Source: Lottia gigantea
Taxonomy: Eukaryota > Mollusca > Gastropoda > Lottiidae
Direction: 5' to 3'
Assembly: GCF_000327385.1 (NCBI RefSeq)
Contig: NW_008708594.1
Location: 2,263-66,262, forward strand
Length of the DNA: 64,000 bases
Shown: positions 38,750 through 49,989 of the stretch, piece after piece
Layout: the number at the start of each line of letters is the position of its first letter
How positions within the stretch are numbered: position 1 is the stretch's first letter
Notes under the pieces: generated by a model
The model's database searches: none
What the model was told of the DNA's origin: nothing
The model's input: the letters and a program-made list of their open reading frames with translations, nothing else
Program-made: the position numbers and the translations under genes

Positions 38750-38840
38750 TCTAGACCGACCCAGTTCCTTCGACGTGATATTCGTGTGGGATATCGGAAC
38801 TGGGTCATCCGAATATCACGGGTAGGGCTAGATTTATTAG
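38750..38840. repeat. Interleaved inverted repeats (A-B-A'-B' order)
   Basis: GACCCAGTTCC pairs with GGAACTGGGTC, and CGTGATATTCG pairs with CGAATATCACG. The two pairs interlock instead of nesting. An outer weak pair, AATCTAGAC and GCTAGATTT, flanks them. Confidence 0.75.
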
Positions 38841-39725
38841 GCTAATATTCATATAAATATAAAATACAGCAATGAAAGTAGAAATAAAGTAACATAATGG
38901 GGATCGCTCATATTTACCTTTGTTAAATTATTTTACCTTCCAATTAGAGGTTTTAAATAACGGAACACAATTTTATGGCATACTACTCCTTACTTGTATT
39001 GTATACAGCGTTTCAACAATCTACATTGTACAAAAAACCAAGGAGTATTTTACCATAGCATCTCTTCTCCTAAATATCGATTTAGGATTATTTAAAGGTT
39101 TGATTGAGCGTTGGGTGGTGGATATACTAAACATTATAAGTTAAAATAGTATATCTACCTTACAGCTGATCTGATTGATGAAAGGGTACAGGGAATAAAA
39201 TAAAAGTCCTGCAAATTACAATGTAACTCAATGAACAATTTCAAAACATGAACAAGAATACCCCTGATGTAAATAATTATATTTGCACGATTTGTACATA
39301 GTCAATATGACTATAGTCGCTAAATAAGATTACTGGACAACTTAAAAAAAATTCTGATGAATATAATTTTATTACTGTGGTCTGATATTCGTTTATTATG
39401 TGGTTTTCTCCCCTGAGTTGCAGGGCATTGTGGGAAGTCAAATCATTTGGAGAAAGACTGGATGCTTCATGTTATTCGATCGTGAAACTTTATTTTAATA
39501 TCATTCAACACAAAAAGACAGCAAGAAGTATAACTTTTAGTTTTGGTCAATCACAAAAATAGATTTTAAGTTTTTAGTTTCATTATCCAATCCGATTACT
39601 GTATATCTCTTACTTAAGTTTTCGAGAATAAGGCGCCTGGTGTCACAAGTAAAAAGAAGAAAAAATGAAGAAAAAACAGATGTTAAATAAAAGAATAAGA
39701 GATTAAGTTAAAAGAATTGAACTAA

Positions 39726-42700
39726 TTATAAACGAATAGCAGCGATAAGGGAGGTAAGCATTAACCCCAATCCTTTCAATGATGATGCACTGTTAATATT
39801 ATGACTAGAATATACTTTACGACTGTGTAGCAGTTGAACTGGACGGTAGTTGTTCTGTAAATTTATTGTGTTGTTTTGACCGTCAACTTCAGATGAAAGC
39901 ATGTCTCTGAATTTGGCCATCTAAAAATATAAAGTATCATTACAAATGACTCATTACTGAGAAAACATCAAAATATCTGAAAACATCTTCACAATGTATT
40001 AATTCTCTATCGTATATCCTGACTGTCGTGTTTCAGGATCAATATTTTGCGTTGGATTGCGGTATCATTTTGCGGTTGGGGTCGTCTGAAACGCTATACA
40101 GACTGCTGACATAAAACTCAATCAACTTGGTAAAGCACATATAGTACAACATATTTTCTAAAACGGTAAAACTTTGGATTCTTTATAAAATAATTTTGTT
40201 TGAGTCGTATTTTTTATAATACATATCAGTCGACCAGCAAATCTCAAGTACTTTACCAAACGTTATCCTGACTCGACAGCTAGTATTAAAACGGGGGTTA
40301 AATTCCCAGTAATCTGCGTGTGAATCTCGGAGAGAGAAATCAGGCTGACAAAATAGTCGCAGAATGTCATCATGCGTTCTAACAAGAACAGTAGACTGAT
40401 TTAACTGTAGAGGAGATCACACTTTTTCAAACAGAAAGACCATTTACCTGGCTGCTTGAGATTTTAATGGTGTCTTCGAATACAGTCCACACGACAGTTT
40501 CAGAGCATGGTGGGGTGGTCAAACTACCAGAATATCTGTAGAAATTAGCCAACTTGCTGGGCAATAAATCTTCTAGTATTTGTGTGTCTAAGACAACCTC
40601 TGAGCTACCTATAATAAAAATTAATTTTGAAATGAATTTCAAAGCTTCTTTAAATTTCTGGGTGCACAATATATATTTATGTCGTAAAATATAGGACGGG
40701 ACGTAAAACTATGAAACTTCACGCGTGATCTCGACAGAGTGTCACAGATTCTGTAACAAGGGAAGTAATTAGTGCTGGTACAATATATCGCGATACATGC
40801 CATGAACACATATATCGTGTATGGATATTTGACGATACCTTCCACGAAGAGTGGGGATATTTTATTAGTCGCCGAATGAAACCACAAATTTCTCTTTCTA
40901 ACTGGACTGAAATTGTTGGTAACTATCTTTTAATACTGTTGACGTTAACCACTACTAACAACTACATTACCCCATATCCCGGTGAACCTAGTACCGCGAT
41001 ACATATCGTATCTTCACTCGTATATCGCGATACGTATCGTATGGTGACCCTTGTACCGCGATACATATCGTATCTTCACCCGTGTATCGCGATACGTATC
41101 GTATGGTGACCCTTGTACCGCGATACATATCGTATCTTCACCCGTGTATCGCGATACGTATCGTATGGTGACCCTAGTACCGCGATACATATCGTATCTT
41201 CACCCGTGTATCGCGATACGTATCGTATGGTGACCCTTGTATCGCGATACGTATCGTATCTTTGCATTGATTGGCGATAACCAGCACTAGAAATAACTAT
41301 GAAATTACCTGAAGGATCAGTAATATTAGCCAAGTGATCAATGATGTTGTCTAACACTGTATTGTCAGTCCCGTTGATCTGAAACATGACAATTGAAATA
41401 TTAACAGCATTTCTTTCGTCTTTATTTTTCTTGTAATTGTCTATTTTTCACATCACAAAGAGCAACGAGTCGTGCGAGCTGAACATGGTAAGGCGAGTAG
41501 GATATCTAACATGTTTTTTACGAAAATAATTTTTTTGAATACACATATCAATTCTTTTTTAACAAAAATTTCTTGCAGAAGAACTCTTATCAGACAGTTT
41601 ATGAGAGGCTTGTGCCAATGGCGCTTCCACAGAGCTATCGCATTTTGAATCTAAATCTCAACAAGTGCCCCCTTTTCTCACCTCGAAGAAGAATCCAAGT
41701 ACAGCTAGACCTTCTGGTTCGCTGACAGCGGCTCCGAGACTTCCGAGTGAATCTTTAAAGTGAACAAAATGAACCTAAAGTAGAAAGTATAGTCATTATT
41801 AAGACGGTTCGTTCTTTAGGTTTCAGATCTCTCTCCACAATCTTTAGAATTCAAATCGTCAGTCAACATCGTACGAGTTTTGTTTGTTTCTACTACGATG
41901 ATTTGATGTCGATATTGAAATTCGATATGTTGTTGACAATTAGAAGAAGGAAAATTTAACTTACTTCCATTGGATAGGCGTTTCCATTAATAGTATGTTC
42001 TGAACCGTTCGTATTTGCAGATCCCCAATGGAAATGGAACTGATCAAGTTTATATTTAGCTGGAAGTCCACCATTTTCTACGTACAGATCACCGTTGAAT
42101 ACTACCTTGGCTGTAAGGAAAATCTGACAATAAACAAGTAGCTTTCACACCATAATTATAATGGCTATTATTTCTAATACCGAAAACTCATGTTTGAAAT
42201 TGGTTTAGCCAAGCAATTTAAATTCTGAACGCTGTTTCTGGAGACCAACTTGACACCGCGATGTGAAAATCCTAAACGGCTATAGTGCTTATTCGCTTCT
42301 TCGCGAATAACGAAAGTGGTCATGAGTACTGAACACAACTCACAACTCAGTTGCCTGAGAGTTGCGTTCGAAATATTTGACCACTTCTTATTCACAAACA
42401 TCACATCTAGTGATCGGTATGGTGTGAGGACCCCTTTAGTCTGCTTACCAGTGTATCCGGTGTTGCTCATGTTCATTGCAATACTTCCACCATAGCCTGT
42501 TAACGTGACGGTTCCGAGATCCTCATTGACTACAACACCTTCAGTTTGTATGTCTATAGGAGACTGAGAGTTCAAACCACATGTTGCGAACGTATCTTTC
42601 CAGGTCGCAGCACCATCGTTTTCATAACCCCATGCTTGAAATAGAAAGATAAGGACGTATTTCAAAGGGACAGTTTCGCCATTTTTAAGGGGTTGATTTG

Positions 42701-43251
42701 GGTCTTGAATATATGTAAAATGTCTTCAGAAATACTAGAAATGCACGAAAATTGCACAATTTCTTCAGAAAAACCTTGAACTAGACATTTCACTTTCTAT
42801 TTTCTATATATACCAGCAGGGTATCAAGAAAAAACGAGTCACCATTTTAACTTGAATTAGAAAGAAAAATATTCAATAAGGGCGTGTTTTAAAGAGAAAT
42901 ATCAAAAATATTTCAATACTGAAGACATAACATGGTGCTATGAAGGTATAGTAGTATCGAATCAAAACAATAGCTGTGGTCAAAACGGACTTTCCTCGTT
43001 ATTAAAACGGTACCGAACCCAAAATTTCAAAAGTGTGATGTATTAACTATGACATATTATGAATTTTGGTATAGCATTCAATCCCACAATCTCTCGAATT
43101 GAAAAGGGTTAAGGGTGAAAATCTGAGAAATGTGATTTCTGTTATCTCTGTAATTCCTTACTGTCGCTAAAATATTCATTAATAAAAATTACTTACAAGC
43201 TGCCGAACTATATCCCAGCATAGACAAAGTCAAAATTAATGTAAAAGCCAT
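39726..43251 (-). CDS. Alpha carbonic anhydrase, predicted GPI-anchored, with Tyr at the proton-shuttle site
   Basis: Exons (minus): 43251-43197, 42634-42449, 42110-41965, 41774-41682, 41378-41309, 40608-40448, 39920-39726. All joins keep frame; 301 aa. Residues 1-18 are a signal peptide (MAFTLILTLSMLGYSSAA). Zinc ligands are H106 and H108 (QFHFHWG) and H131 (VHFVHF); the gate Thr is in SLTTPPC; Cys in FATCGLN and TPPCSE fit the extracellular disulfide. The usual NNGH shuttle motif reads NTGY (Tyr79), so proton transfer should differ. The C-terminus has a Ser/Asn-rich spacer and a hydrophobic tail (GLGLMLTSLIAAIRL) without cytoplasmic part, as in GPI-anchored enzymes. A TTTATAA about 115 bp upstream of the ATG (43366-43373) may be its TATA box. 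Paralogue of the gene at 47368-49985. Confidence 0.88.
40995..41268. repeat. 60-bp palindrome-rich minisatellite in a carbonic anhydrase intron
   Basis: About 4.5 units of 60 bp, each with TACCGCGATACATATCGTAT and GTATCGCGATACGTATCGTA plus a GGTGACCCT spacer. TATCGCGATA and CGATACGTATCG are self-complementary. It lies between exons 5 and 6 of the gene at 39726-43251; the sister gene's intron lacks it. Confidence 0.9.
42664..42857 (+). mobile_element. MITE family 1, copy E (5' part)
   Basis: Begins AAAGGGACAGTTTCGCCATT, immediately outside exon 2 of the carbonic anhydrase gene at 39726-43251, so it is in that gene's first intron. It contains GTCTTCAGAAATACTAGAAA and fades before the right terminus. 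Confidence 0.7.
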
Positions 43252-43521
43252 TTTGTGATTCCTATAACAATAATTGTGGATATTGGGGAATGCACTAGCT
43301 GTCTATAGGTTCTATAGATCCGAGTGACAAATATCTCACATAGTTATCATCGCACTAGTCAGTGCTTATAAAGCCTATTCAGTCACGTGATAATTTTAAT
43401 CACTATTAGTTACTAGTAAATAACTCTATGGAGATTTGAAAGATTACAAGACAACTAGAGGTGACCACCGCCTAGTTCGGACATTATATAACACTATTAT
43501 GATTATTTGATGATTATTATT

Positions 43522-44217
43522 AAAGTAACAGAAGCGCCATTTATTTTGGTTGGGGAAGTGTAGGGGGTTGACTTGGGTCTTGAATATATATAAATAGTCT
43601 TCAGAAGAACTAAAAATGAACGAAAATTGCGAAATTCTTTCAAAAATACCCCAAACTAGGGATTCCTCTTTCTATTTCTACATAATTATGTAGTTTCTAT
43701 ATATGGCAGAGTTTCAAGAAAAGACGAGACGTTTTATGAGAGGGATTGTAAAGAGGTTTTCTAAGTTTTTAATGTGTTTCGTGGACCATAACAGCATCAA
43801 TTTGCACCTTTCCAATTTTCAATCAGAGGATTGTGGTTCCTGCAATACAACTAGAACTAAGTGTATGACGTCACTAATCGCAAAATATCCTTTATCACAT
43901 AAGGCCCTTCGCAATTAGTTATGTCATCAAACACTGAGTTTTAGTGGAATTACAAGAACCACGGACGTCTGATTGAAAGTTGGAATGGTGAAAATGGGAA
44001 TGGTGCAAATTGATGCTATCATTGTCTCAGATACACAAAGCCTCTTTACCATCCTTTTAACTTTCAAACGCGGATAATTGGACATACATGGATTTCATGG
44101 TTCAAATTGCGACGGTGAACTGTGAACACTATTACTGATAAGTTTAGCTCAAAATTCCCCTTTCTGAGACTAAAGTACGATCGGTCAAACGAATGGCGAA
44201 CCATGGAATCTCTTAAA
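43522..44217 (+). mobile_element. MITE family 1, copy F, split by a nested element
   Basis: The left half, 43522-43735, ends at AAGACGAGACGTTTT. The right half, about 44055-44217, resumes at TTTTAACTTTCAAACGCGG and ends near CGAATGGCGAACC. The two halves are contiguous in intact copies, so the 320 bp between them were inserted later. Confidence 0.75.
43735..44054. mobile_element. Fold-back (long inverted repeat) element nested in a MITE
   Basis: Arms of about 100-115 bp. The left runs from AGGGATTGTAAAGAGG through AGCATCAATTTGCACC to GTGGTTCCTGCAAT; the right is its reverse complement with about 20% differences (ATTACAAGAACCACGGAC to CCTCTTTACCATCC). The unpaired centre is under 100 bp. A TTTT at both borders may be a target duplication. 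Non-autonomous, with no coding capacity. Confidence 0.75.
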
Positions 44218-44219
44218 GA

Positions 44220-44870
44220 GAGATTATCCTTACTAATGAAACAATGATATCTGAACCTGCGTCATAGGTAATTACATAAAAGGATAATGCGTAATATGAC
44301 CGAGATCGATTAATTGACTTAATCTGATTTAATTGGATTGGTCAACAATTATCACAGAGCGTTTCTAAGCAATTGTTTATGGCAGTCGTCACGTGACCTA
44401 TAGTGACAACGAGCAGATGGTACAAATTACTGATTTAAAATCAGTACCTTAAATTCATTTATTTATAAGGCTGTAAAATTCGTTATTTTAACTCTGATAG
44501 CTCTACTCTTTATTCTATAGTTGGACTGACTTGGAACTAGTGAACTCATGAAAATGAGCCAAACTAAATAATCCATAATAATCCATGTTAAAAAGTTATT
44601 TTAACGAGTCGTCTTAAAAGAGCCCCCATTTTGAAGAACGGTTAAAGACTTGAGAGAAATAAAAGATAATGATGGCGACGTCATTGGTATGTTCTGCTTT
44701 TGGAGAAGCTTGTTAGCCACATTAACTCTGGATTGACCAATTAACACAAAGTAGATTACAGACCACAGATAATGTGGCACCGTTACAAATTGTAAAGCAC
44801 AGCCACTGGGACAGGGAATGTGACGACATGAAACAGTACATGTCACCCTGAATATGACGACCAAGCATAG
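44220..44870. other. Intergenic stretch
   Basis: Between the split MITE and the 47-bp minisatellite. No coding or repeat structure supported. Confidence 0.4.
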
Positions 44871-45192
44871 ATCATTGCCGGCGTGTGAGAAAGTCACACA
44901 GCATAGATCACCTGAAGATCATTGCCGGCGTGTGAGAGAGTCACACAGCATAGATCACCAGAAGATCATTGCCGGCGTGTGAGAAAGTCATAGATCACCA
45001 GAAGACCATTGCTGGCATGTGAGGAAGTCACACAGCATAGATCAACTGAAGACCATTGCTGGCATGTGAGGAAGTCACACAGCATAGATCACCTGAAGAC
45101 CATTGCCGGCGTGTGAGGAAGTTACACAACATAGATCACCTGAAGACCATTGCCGGCGTGTGAGGAAGCCACACAGCATAGATCACATGAAT
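44870..45192. repeat. 47-bp minisatellite
   Basis: About seven units with landmarks CATTGCCGGCGTGTGAG, AAGTCACACAGCATAGATCA and CCTGAAGA. One unit near 44985 is shortened. It is intergenic between carbonic anhydrase genes 2 and 3. Confidence 0.9.
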
Positions 45193-46130
45193 ACAATTGC
45201 CAACAATAACGTAAATCATCGCACAGCCCCAACCACCTGGCCTAGGGGATACAGGGGAAAAATCGATTGCCCCCTCCCTCTCATTCCTGCAACCACATAC
45301 TATCTAACAATAGTCTGGCTACGGGCCTGTCAACCATAGAGGCCTTGGATTTAACGACTCTTAGAGCAATTGCTACTGTCTAGTAATATAAGAATATTGT
45401 AATTATGTACCCAGGCTTTCAGTAGTAATGGAGTGCACATTCTTTCGTTGTAGCTGAAGCATCAACCTTAGACCCCTCAGATAAAAACTGCTACAGTGAT
45501 ATTATTGGAGTTCTATTACAAATTCGCAACTCTCCGTGCCAGCTTGAAGGTGGAGATGTCACACACTGAACGAGGGATGTTTCGTGATTTCCACAAACCG
45601 GTAATTGAAGGCTGGATGTACAAGACAATGTACATGCATAATGATAATAAATTGTATATCAGATATAGAAATGTGTTTTATTCACAAATAGCAAAGTCAC
45701 CAACTGTAACAACTGTGCAAATATAAACAAAGTAATAACACGATCGTACGATTTCTAATACAGATGACAAAACAGATACATATTGCATACATACACACTC
45801 GTAATGTCTAGTAATTTGAACGAGAACATTAAATTTTGTAAGAAATAAAAAATATATTGAAAAAAAAGGAAATTTCAAGATTTCAAAATATCAGGAAAAC
45901 AAAATGAACACAAAGTTGAAATAAACGCGTACAAAAACATGGCATAGGCATAAAGGGAGGTAACTGAATAAAGTCATATTGGGTTCTCATCGGAGTCTTT
46001 CTTTGAGATAAGATTTATGGTACCGGTAGTTAGTTTCATACACCATAATGGAAACTAATGCCGGGTATGTAAACTCGTCATGTGTGGTCTCAAGGGACAT
46101 AATTCAGAGTGAAAAAAAGAACCATATTGA
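45193..46130. other. Intergenic stretch
   Basis: AT-rich, with no supported gene; short open frames have no splice or family support. Confidence 0.4.
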
Positions 46131-46134
46131 CACC

Positions 46135-46330
46135 AATCGATGCTTTTAAACCATAACCAATGCTTTGAAACCGTAAACGAATGTTGATATCGTAGTAAAT
46201 GTGTTGATATCGTAACCTATGTGTTGATATCGTAACCGATGTACTGATTTCGTAGCTAAAGTGTTGATATTGTAGCTAATGTGTTGATATCGTAACCAAT
46301 GTGTTGATATCGCAGCCCATGTGTATTAGC
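46135..46330. repeat. 20-bp minisatellite
   Basis: About seven or eight units of ATGTGTTGATATCGTAACC with small changes. The GATATC palindrome recurs in most units. Confidence 0.85.
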
Positions 46331-46439
46331 TGTGTATTATGCAATGTCAATTATTCTAATTTTAAACACCGTCTACTTATAAAAACCCACAAATTAAACA
46401 CAAGATTTATAATAAACATAAAAATCACGTGACACTTTA

Positions 46440-46710
46440 TACAATATAAATATAGTAAGTGACAGAATTTCGGATTATTCATCAACTTAAAAATCATCCA
46501 AATAATTTAATCCGAAACTTTTTTTCATTTAAAATTCACAAATATATAATGAGTGATAAAGTTTCGGATTCTCATTATTTGAAAATATAAAATTGAATTA
46601 ATCCGAATATCTGACTTTTTTCATTTAAAATTCACAAATATATAGTGGATGATAGAAGTTTCTGTACTCCGAATATCTAATATTTGTTTATTTACAATTT
46701 TCCTAATATA
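46440..46710. repeat. About 100-bp imperfect tandem triplication
   Basis: TCATTTAAAATTCACAAATA followed by TATA and a TTTCGGATT-type block is repeated at spacings near 95-100 bp, three times with decay. Confidence 0.6.
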
Positions 46711-47265
46711 TATTTGAGAAAAGATATCTGCTTACATCCGGAGACAATACAAATCATTTACACAAACAGTCTTCTTTATTTGGGGTGAATACATAGTAAT
46801 TAAGCTATACAAGATAGATTTACTTTGTGATCAGAAAGAACTGAACTACCTAGAACTGCCCATGTTCATGTTTGGCATTGTTCCCCGGATGTGATGTGCA
46901 CAAATATTTATACTTATACATTTACAATACAAATGCTGTATAGATTACTACAACTAAATACCGACAATTTCGGATTAATAGTTAAATAATATTAACAACA
47001 GAACAATTGGTAATCTGAAATTGTCTGTATGTATCTATGGTACAATTGATTATGTATATTAATATCAAATCACAGCTCAGAGGAACCGCAGTCATCGAGG
47101 TTTTTTGCCAGGACATTAACTATCGTAACAGTCATAATACCACCAATATGATTGGTTAATAAATATCAATTTAAAATACATCTTAGAAACCAAACCAATG
47201 AAATGAACTAAACGCCGATTTTCAGTTTTTGAGATATAAGTCACAGAAAAAGTAAATGCATCTTC

Positions 47266-47324
47266 AATCATGTGATCTGATTGGTCAATGGTATTACGAT
47301 ATTAACCAATCAGATCACATGAAA
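47266..47324. repeat. 18-bp perfect inverted repeat (hairpin)
   Basis: TCATGTGATCTGATTGGT and its reverse complement ACCAATCAGATCACATGA are separated by about 19 bp. It lies about 45 bp past the 3' end of the third carbonic anhydrase gene, so it would be in or near its 3' UTR. Confidence 0.8.
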
Positions 47325-47367
47325 TAAAGAGAGTTGTTTGTCCCCGGTTTCCGCCTAATTGAACTAA

Positions 47368-49985
47368 TTATAAACGAATAGCAGCGATAAGGGAGGTAAG
47401 CATTAACCCCAATCCTTTCAATGATGATGCACTGTTAACATTGTGACTAGAATATACTTTACGACTGTGTAGCAGTTGAACTGGACGGTAGTTATTCTGT
47501 AAATGGACGTGGTTGTTTTGGGCGTCAACTTCAGATGAAAACATTTCTCGGAATTTGGCCATCTAAAAATAAATAGAATCATTACATTTGAATCATCGAT
47601 ATGAAACGTACCAAAATTATGATGTCATTTGTAATAACTGACCTGAACATTTTAATAACGGCGATGTCAGATTTTATATCTGAAGCCCAAATCGCAGACC
47701 ATCTGCACAATGTCAAAATATTACGAACTTCGTCTTATTGACTGCAATAGCCAACTTTCTTGCGTCACAGATGTTGTGATGCAACGAATTGGTTAGATTG
47801 TATTGTATGGAACCGATCAGCGTTCTGGAGAAAGGAAAACACTACACCATCTTTTGTAAATAAGCTAACACCCACACGATTTGAAAGACCATTTACCTGG
47901 CTGCTTGAGATTTTAATGGTGTCTTCGAATACAGTCCACACAACAGTTTCAGAGCAAGGTGGGGTGGTCAAACTACCAGAATATCTGTAGAAATTATCCA
48001 AATTTTTGGGCAACAAATCTTCAAATTTTTGTGCACTCAAGACAACCTCGGAGTTACCTGCAATAAAACTTATTTTATAAATTTTCAAAATTTGTCAAAA
48101 ATCTAGACTAAAAAAAACGTTCAGTGATTGGATGAGACAATAAACAGGTACATTAAAGATCCGTTAACAGATGGAAATAAGCAAGAAGGGTAGTATCTCG
48201 TCCTTGTAAAATGTACCTATTTGCATGGATGTTCGAAATATGGGACAAATGCCGTCAATTGACATCCTTGGAAAATTGGATCAAACTTTTTATAAGACAA
48301 AACATGCAAAAGTGAGTAGTTTTCTGAATGCTAAGATCTATAACCTGAATAACCGTTACACATTTATTCAGATATACTTTAGAAGGCATCATTACAATGT
48401 CTAATTTTCAACATTTCTTTGTCCCCGGTGGATTCTGCGGATGCTCTTGCGTGTTTGTCATTGCTCGCTCAATGGAAGACAAGAATAAGAGATTGTGTAA
48501 CATTAACAAGGGAAATAACTATGAATTCACCTGAAGGATCAGTAATATTAGCCAAATGATCAATGATGTTGTTTAAAACTTTATTGTCAGTCTCGCTGAT
48601 CTGAAATATAACATTTGATATATTAACATTATTCCTTTGCTTTTCTTATTTCTTGTGAATGTTTATTTATCGCATCAGAAGGTGCAACGGGTAATATACA
48701 AATTCAACTCGGCATTCATAAGACATAGGCTAACAACAGTGCGACAGTGGATTTCCCTTTGTTTTGTTACATGCAGTCAAGTGATAGAACCTAAACATTG
48801 TTAGCAGCACAGATTATCAATCACATCATGTTCAAGACTAAGGATGATAATATAAAAAAAATTCACATCAAATTAATAACGGACGTCGCTTGTGAATTAA
48901 AAGAATAGAGATTAAATTGGTTTAAGATGGCATTTTTACTGGTTGTTCATTGAAAGATCCTTTTGTATACGGGGGACCTGTTTGACTGTATTCATTTACC
49001 TCGAAGAAGAATCCAAGTACAGCTAGACCTTCTGGTTCGCTGACAGCCGCTCCGAGACTTCCGAGTGAATCTTTAAAGTGAACAAAATGAACCTAAAGTA
49101 GAAAGTACGTTATGTTATGTTATTCTATATGTTGCACTTTGTTTGTTTTTCTCTGTTAAGCTCTGTTATGCTTAGCTATCAAGTAACGTATTGCTGGACT
49201 GTAATAACAACACGTGAGAACTTACAAGTACATTTTCTTCAATTTTGACGCACCAAATTTTGTTTCACCATCGGGTGAGCTTCCTTTTGATTTCCAACAA
49301 CAACAGTATTGAAACAAAATCGTGCAAAGTTTTCCTTTTCTTTATTTGTACTCTTCAGATTTAAAACAATGATAAAATTTAACTTACTTCCATTGGGAAA
49401 GCGTTTCCGTTGATAATATGTTCTGAACCTTTAGTATTGTCAGATCCCCAATGGAAATGGAACTGAGCAAGTTTATATTTAGCTGGGAGTCCACCATTTT
49501 CTACGTACAGATCACCGTTGAATACCACCTTGGCTGTAAGGAAAATGTAAAAGATTTCATAGACATAAAACAGACTGTAGTTTATACACCATGCTCTTCC
49601 TATAGGCACTGATCTTATCGCTGTCATTGAAAACTGTTTCAAATAACATTTATCTGAACTATTATCTAGGACTTCCTAATTTGAAAAGAGATGTCGTGTG
49701 GCTCAGTTGCAATCATTGTCACTACTGCGTATCTCCCGTTTATCGCATCAGTAACTTGATGCTACGATACCAAACGCTAATGGCCTTTAGATTACTTACC
49801 AGTGTGTCCGTTGTTGCTCATGTTCATTCCAATACTTCCACCATAGCCTGTTAACTTGAAGGTTCCCAGATCGTTTTTGACTACAACACCTTCAGTCTGT
49901 ATGTCTATAGGTGACTGAGAGTTCAAACCACAAGTGGCGAAGGTATCTTTCCATTTTGCGGCACCATCTTTTTCATAACCCCATA
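47368..49985 (-). CDS. Alpha carbonic anhydrase, predicted GPI-anchored; first exon not found
   Basis: Exons (minus): 49985-49800, 49533-49388, 49092-49000, 48600-48531, 48057-47897, 47562-47368. Sizes (186, 146, 93, 70, 161, 195 nt) are identical to exons 2-7 of the gene at 39726-43251. The frame is open and all splice sites are GT/AG. Zinc ligands are in QFHFHWG (two His) and VHFVHF (first His). The shuttle His is present (NNGHT), unlike the sister gene. SLTTPPC and the Cys pair are kept. The last exon gives the same hydrophobic tail, GLGLMLTSLIAAIRL, differing from the sister at 7 of 64 residues. The signal-peptide exon should lie upstream of 49986 and end in phase 1; I could not recognise it up to 64000. 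It is either far away, diverged or lost, so the gene is listed as 5'-incomplete. Confidence 0.82.
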
Positions 49986-49989
49986 CTTG

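Larger units (their letters stand above)
36060..39725. other. Intergenic region between carbonic anhydrase genes
   Basis: No gene is supported. It contains a fold-back-like stretch (36837-37110) related to the element at 43741, a CpG-richer block (about 37490-38330), an interleaved inverted repeat (38750-38835) and AT-rich filler. Confidence 0.4.

Noticed and set aside
41076-41387. 103-codon minus-strand frame starting in a carbonic anhydrase exon
   Set aside because: Only 41309-41378 is exon; the rest is read-through into the intron and the 60-bp palindromic array.
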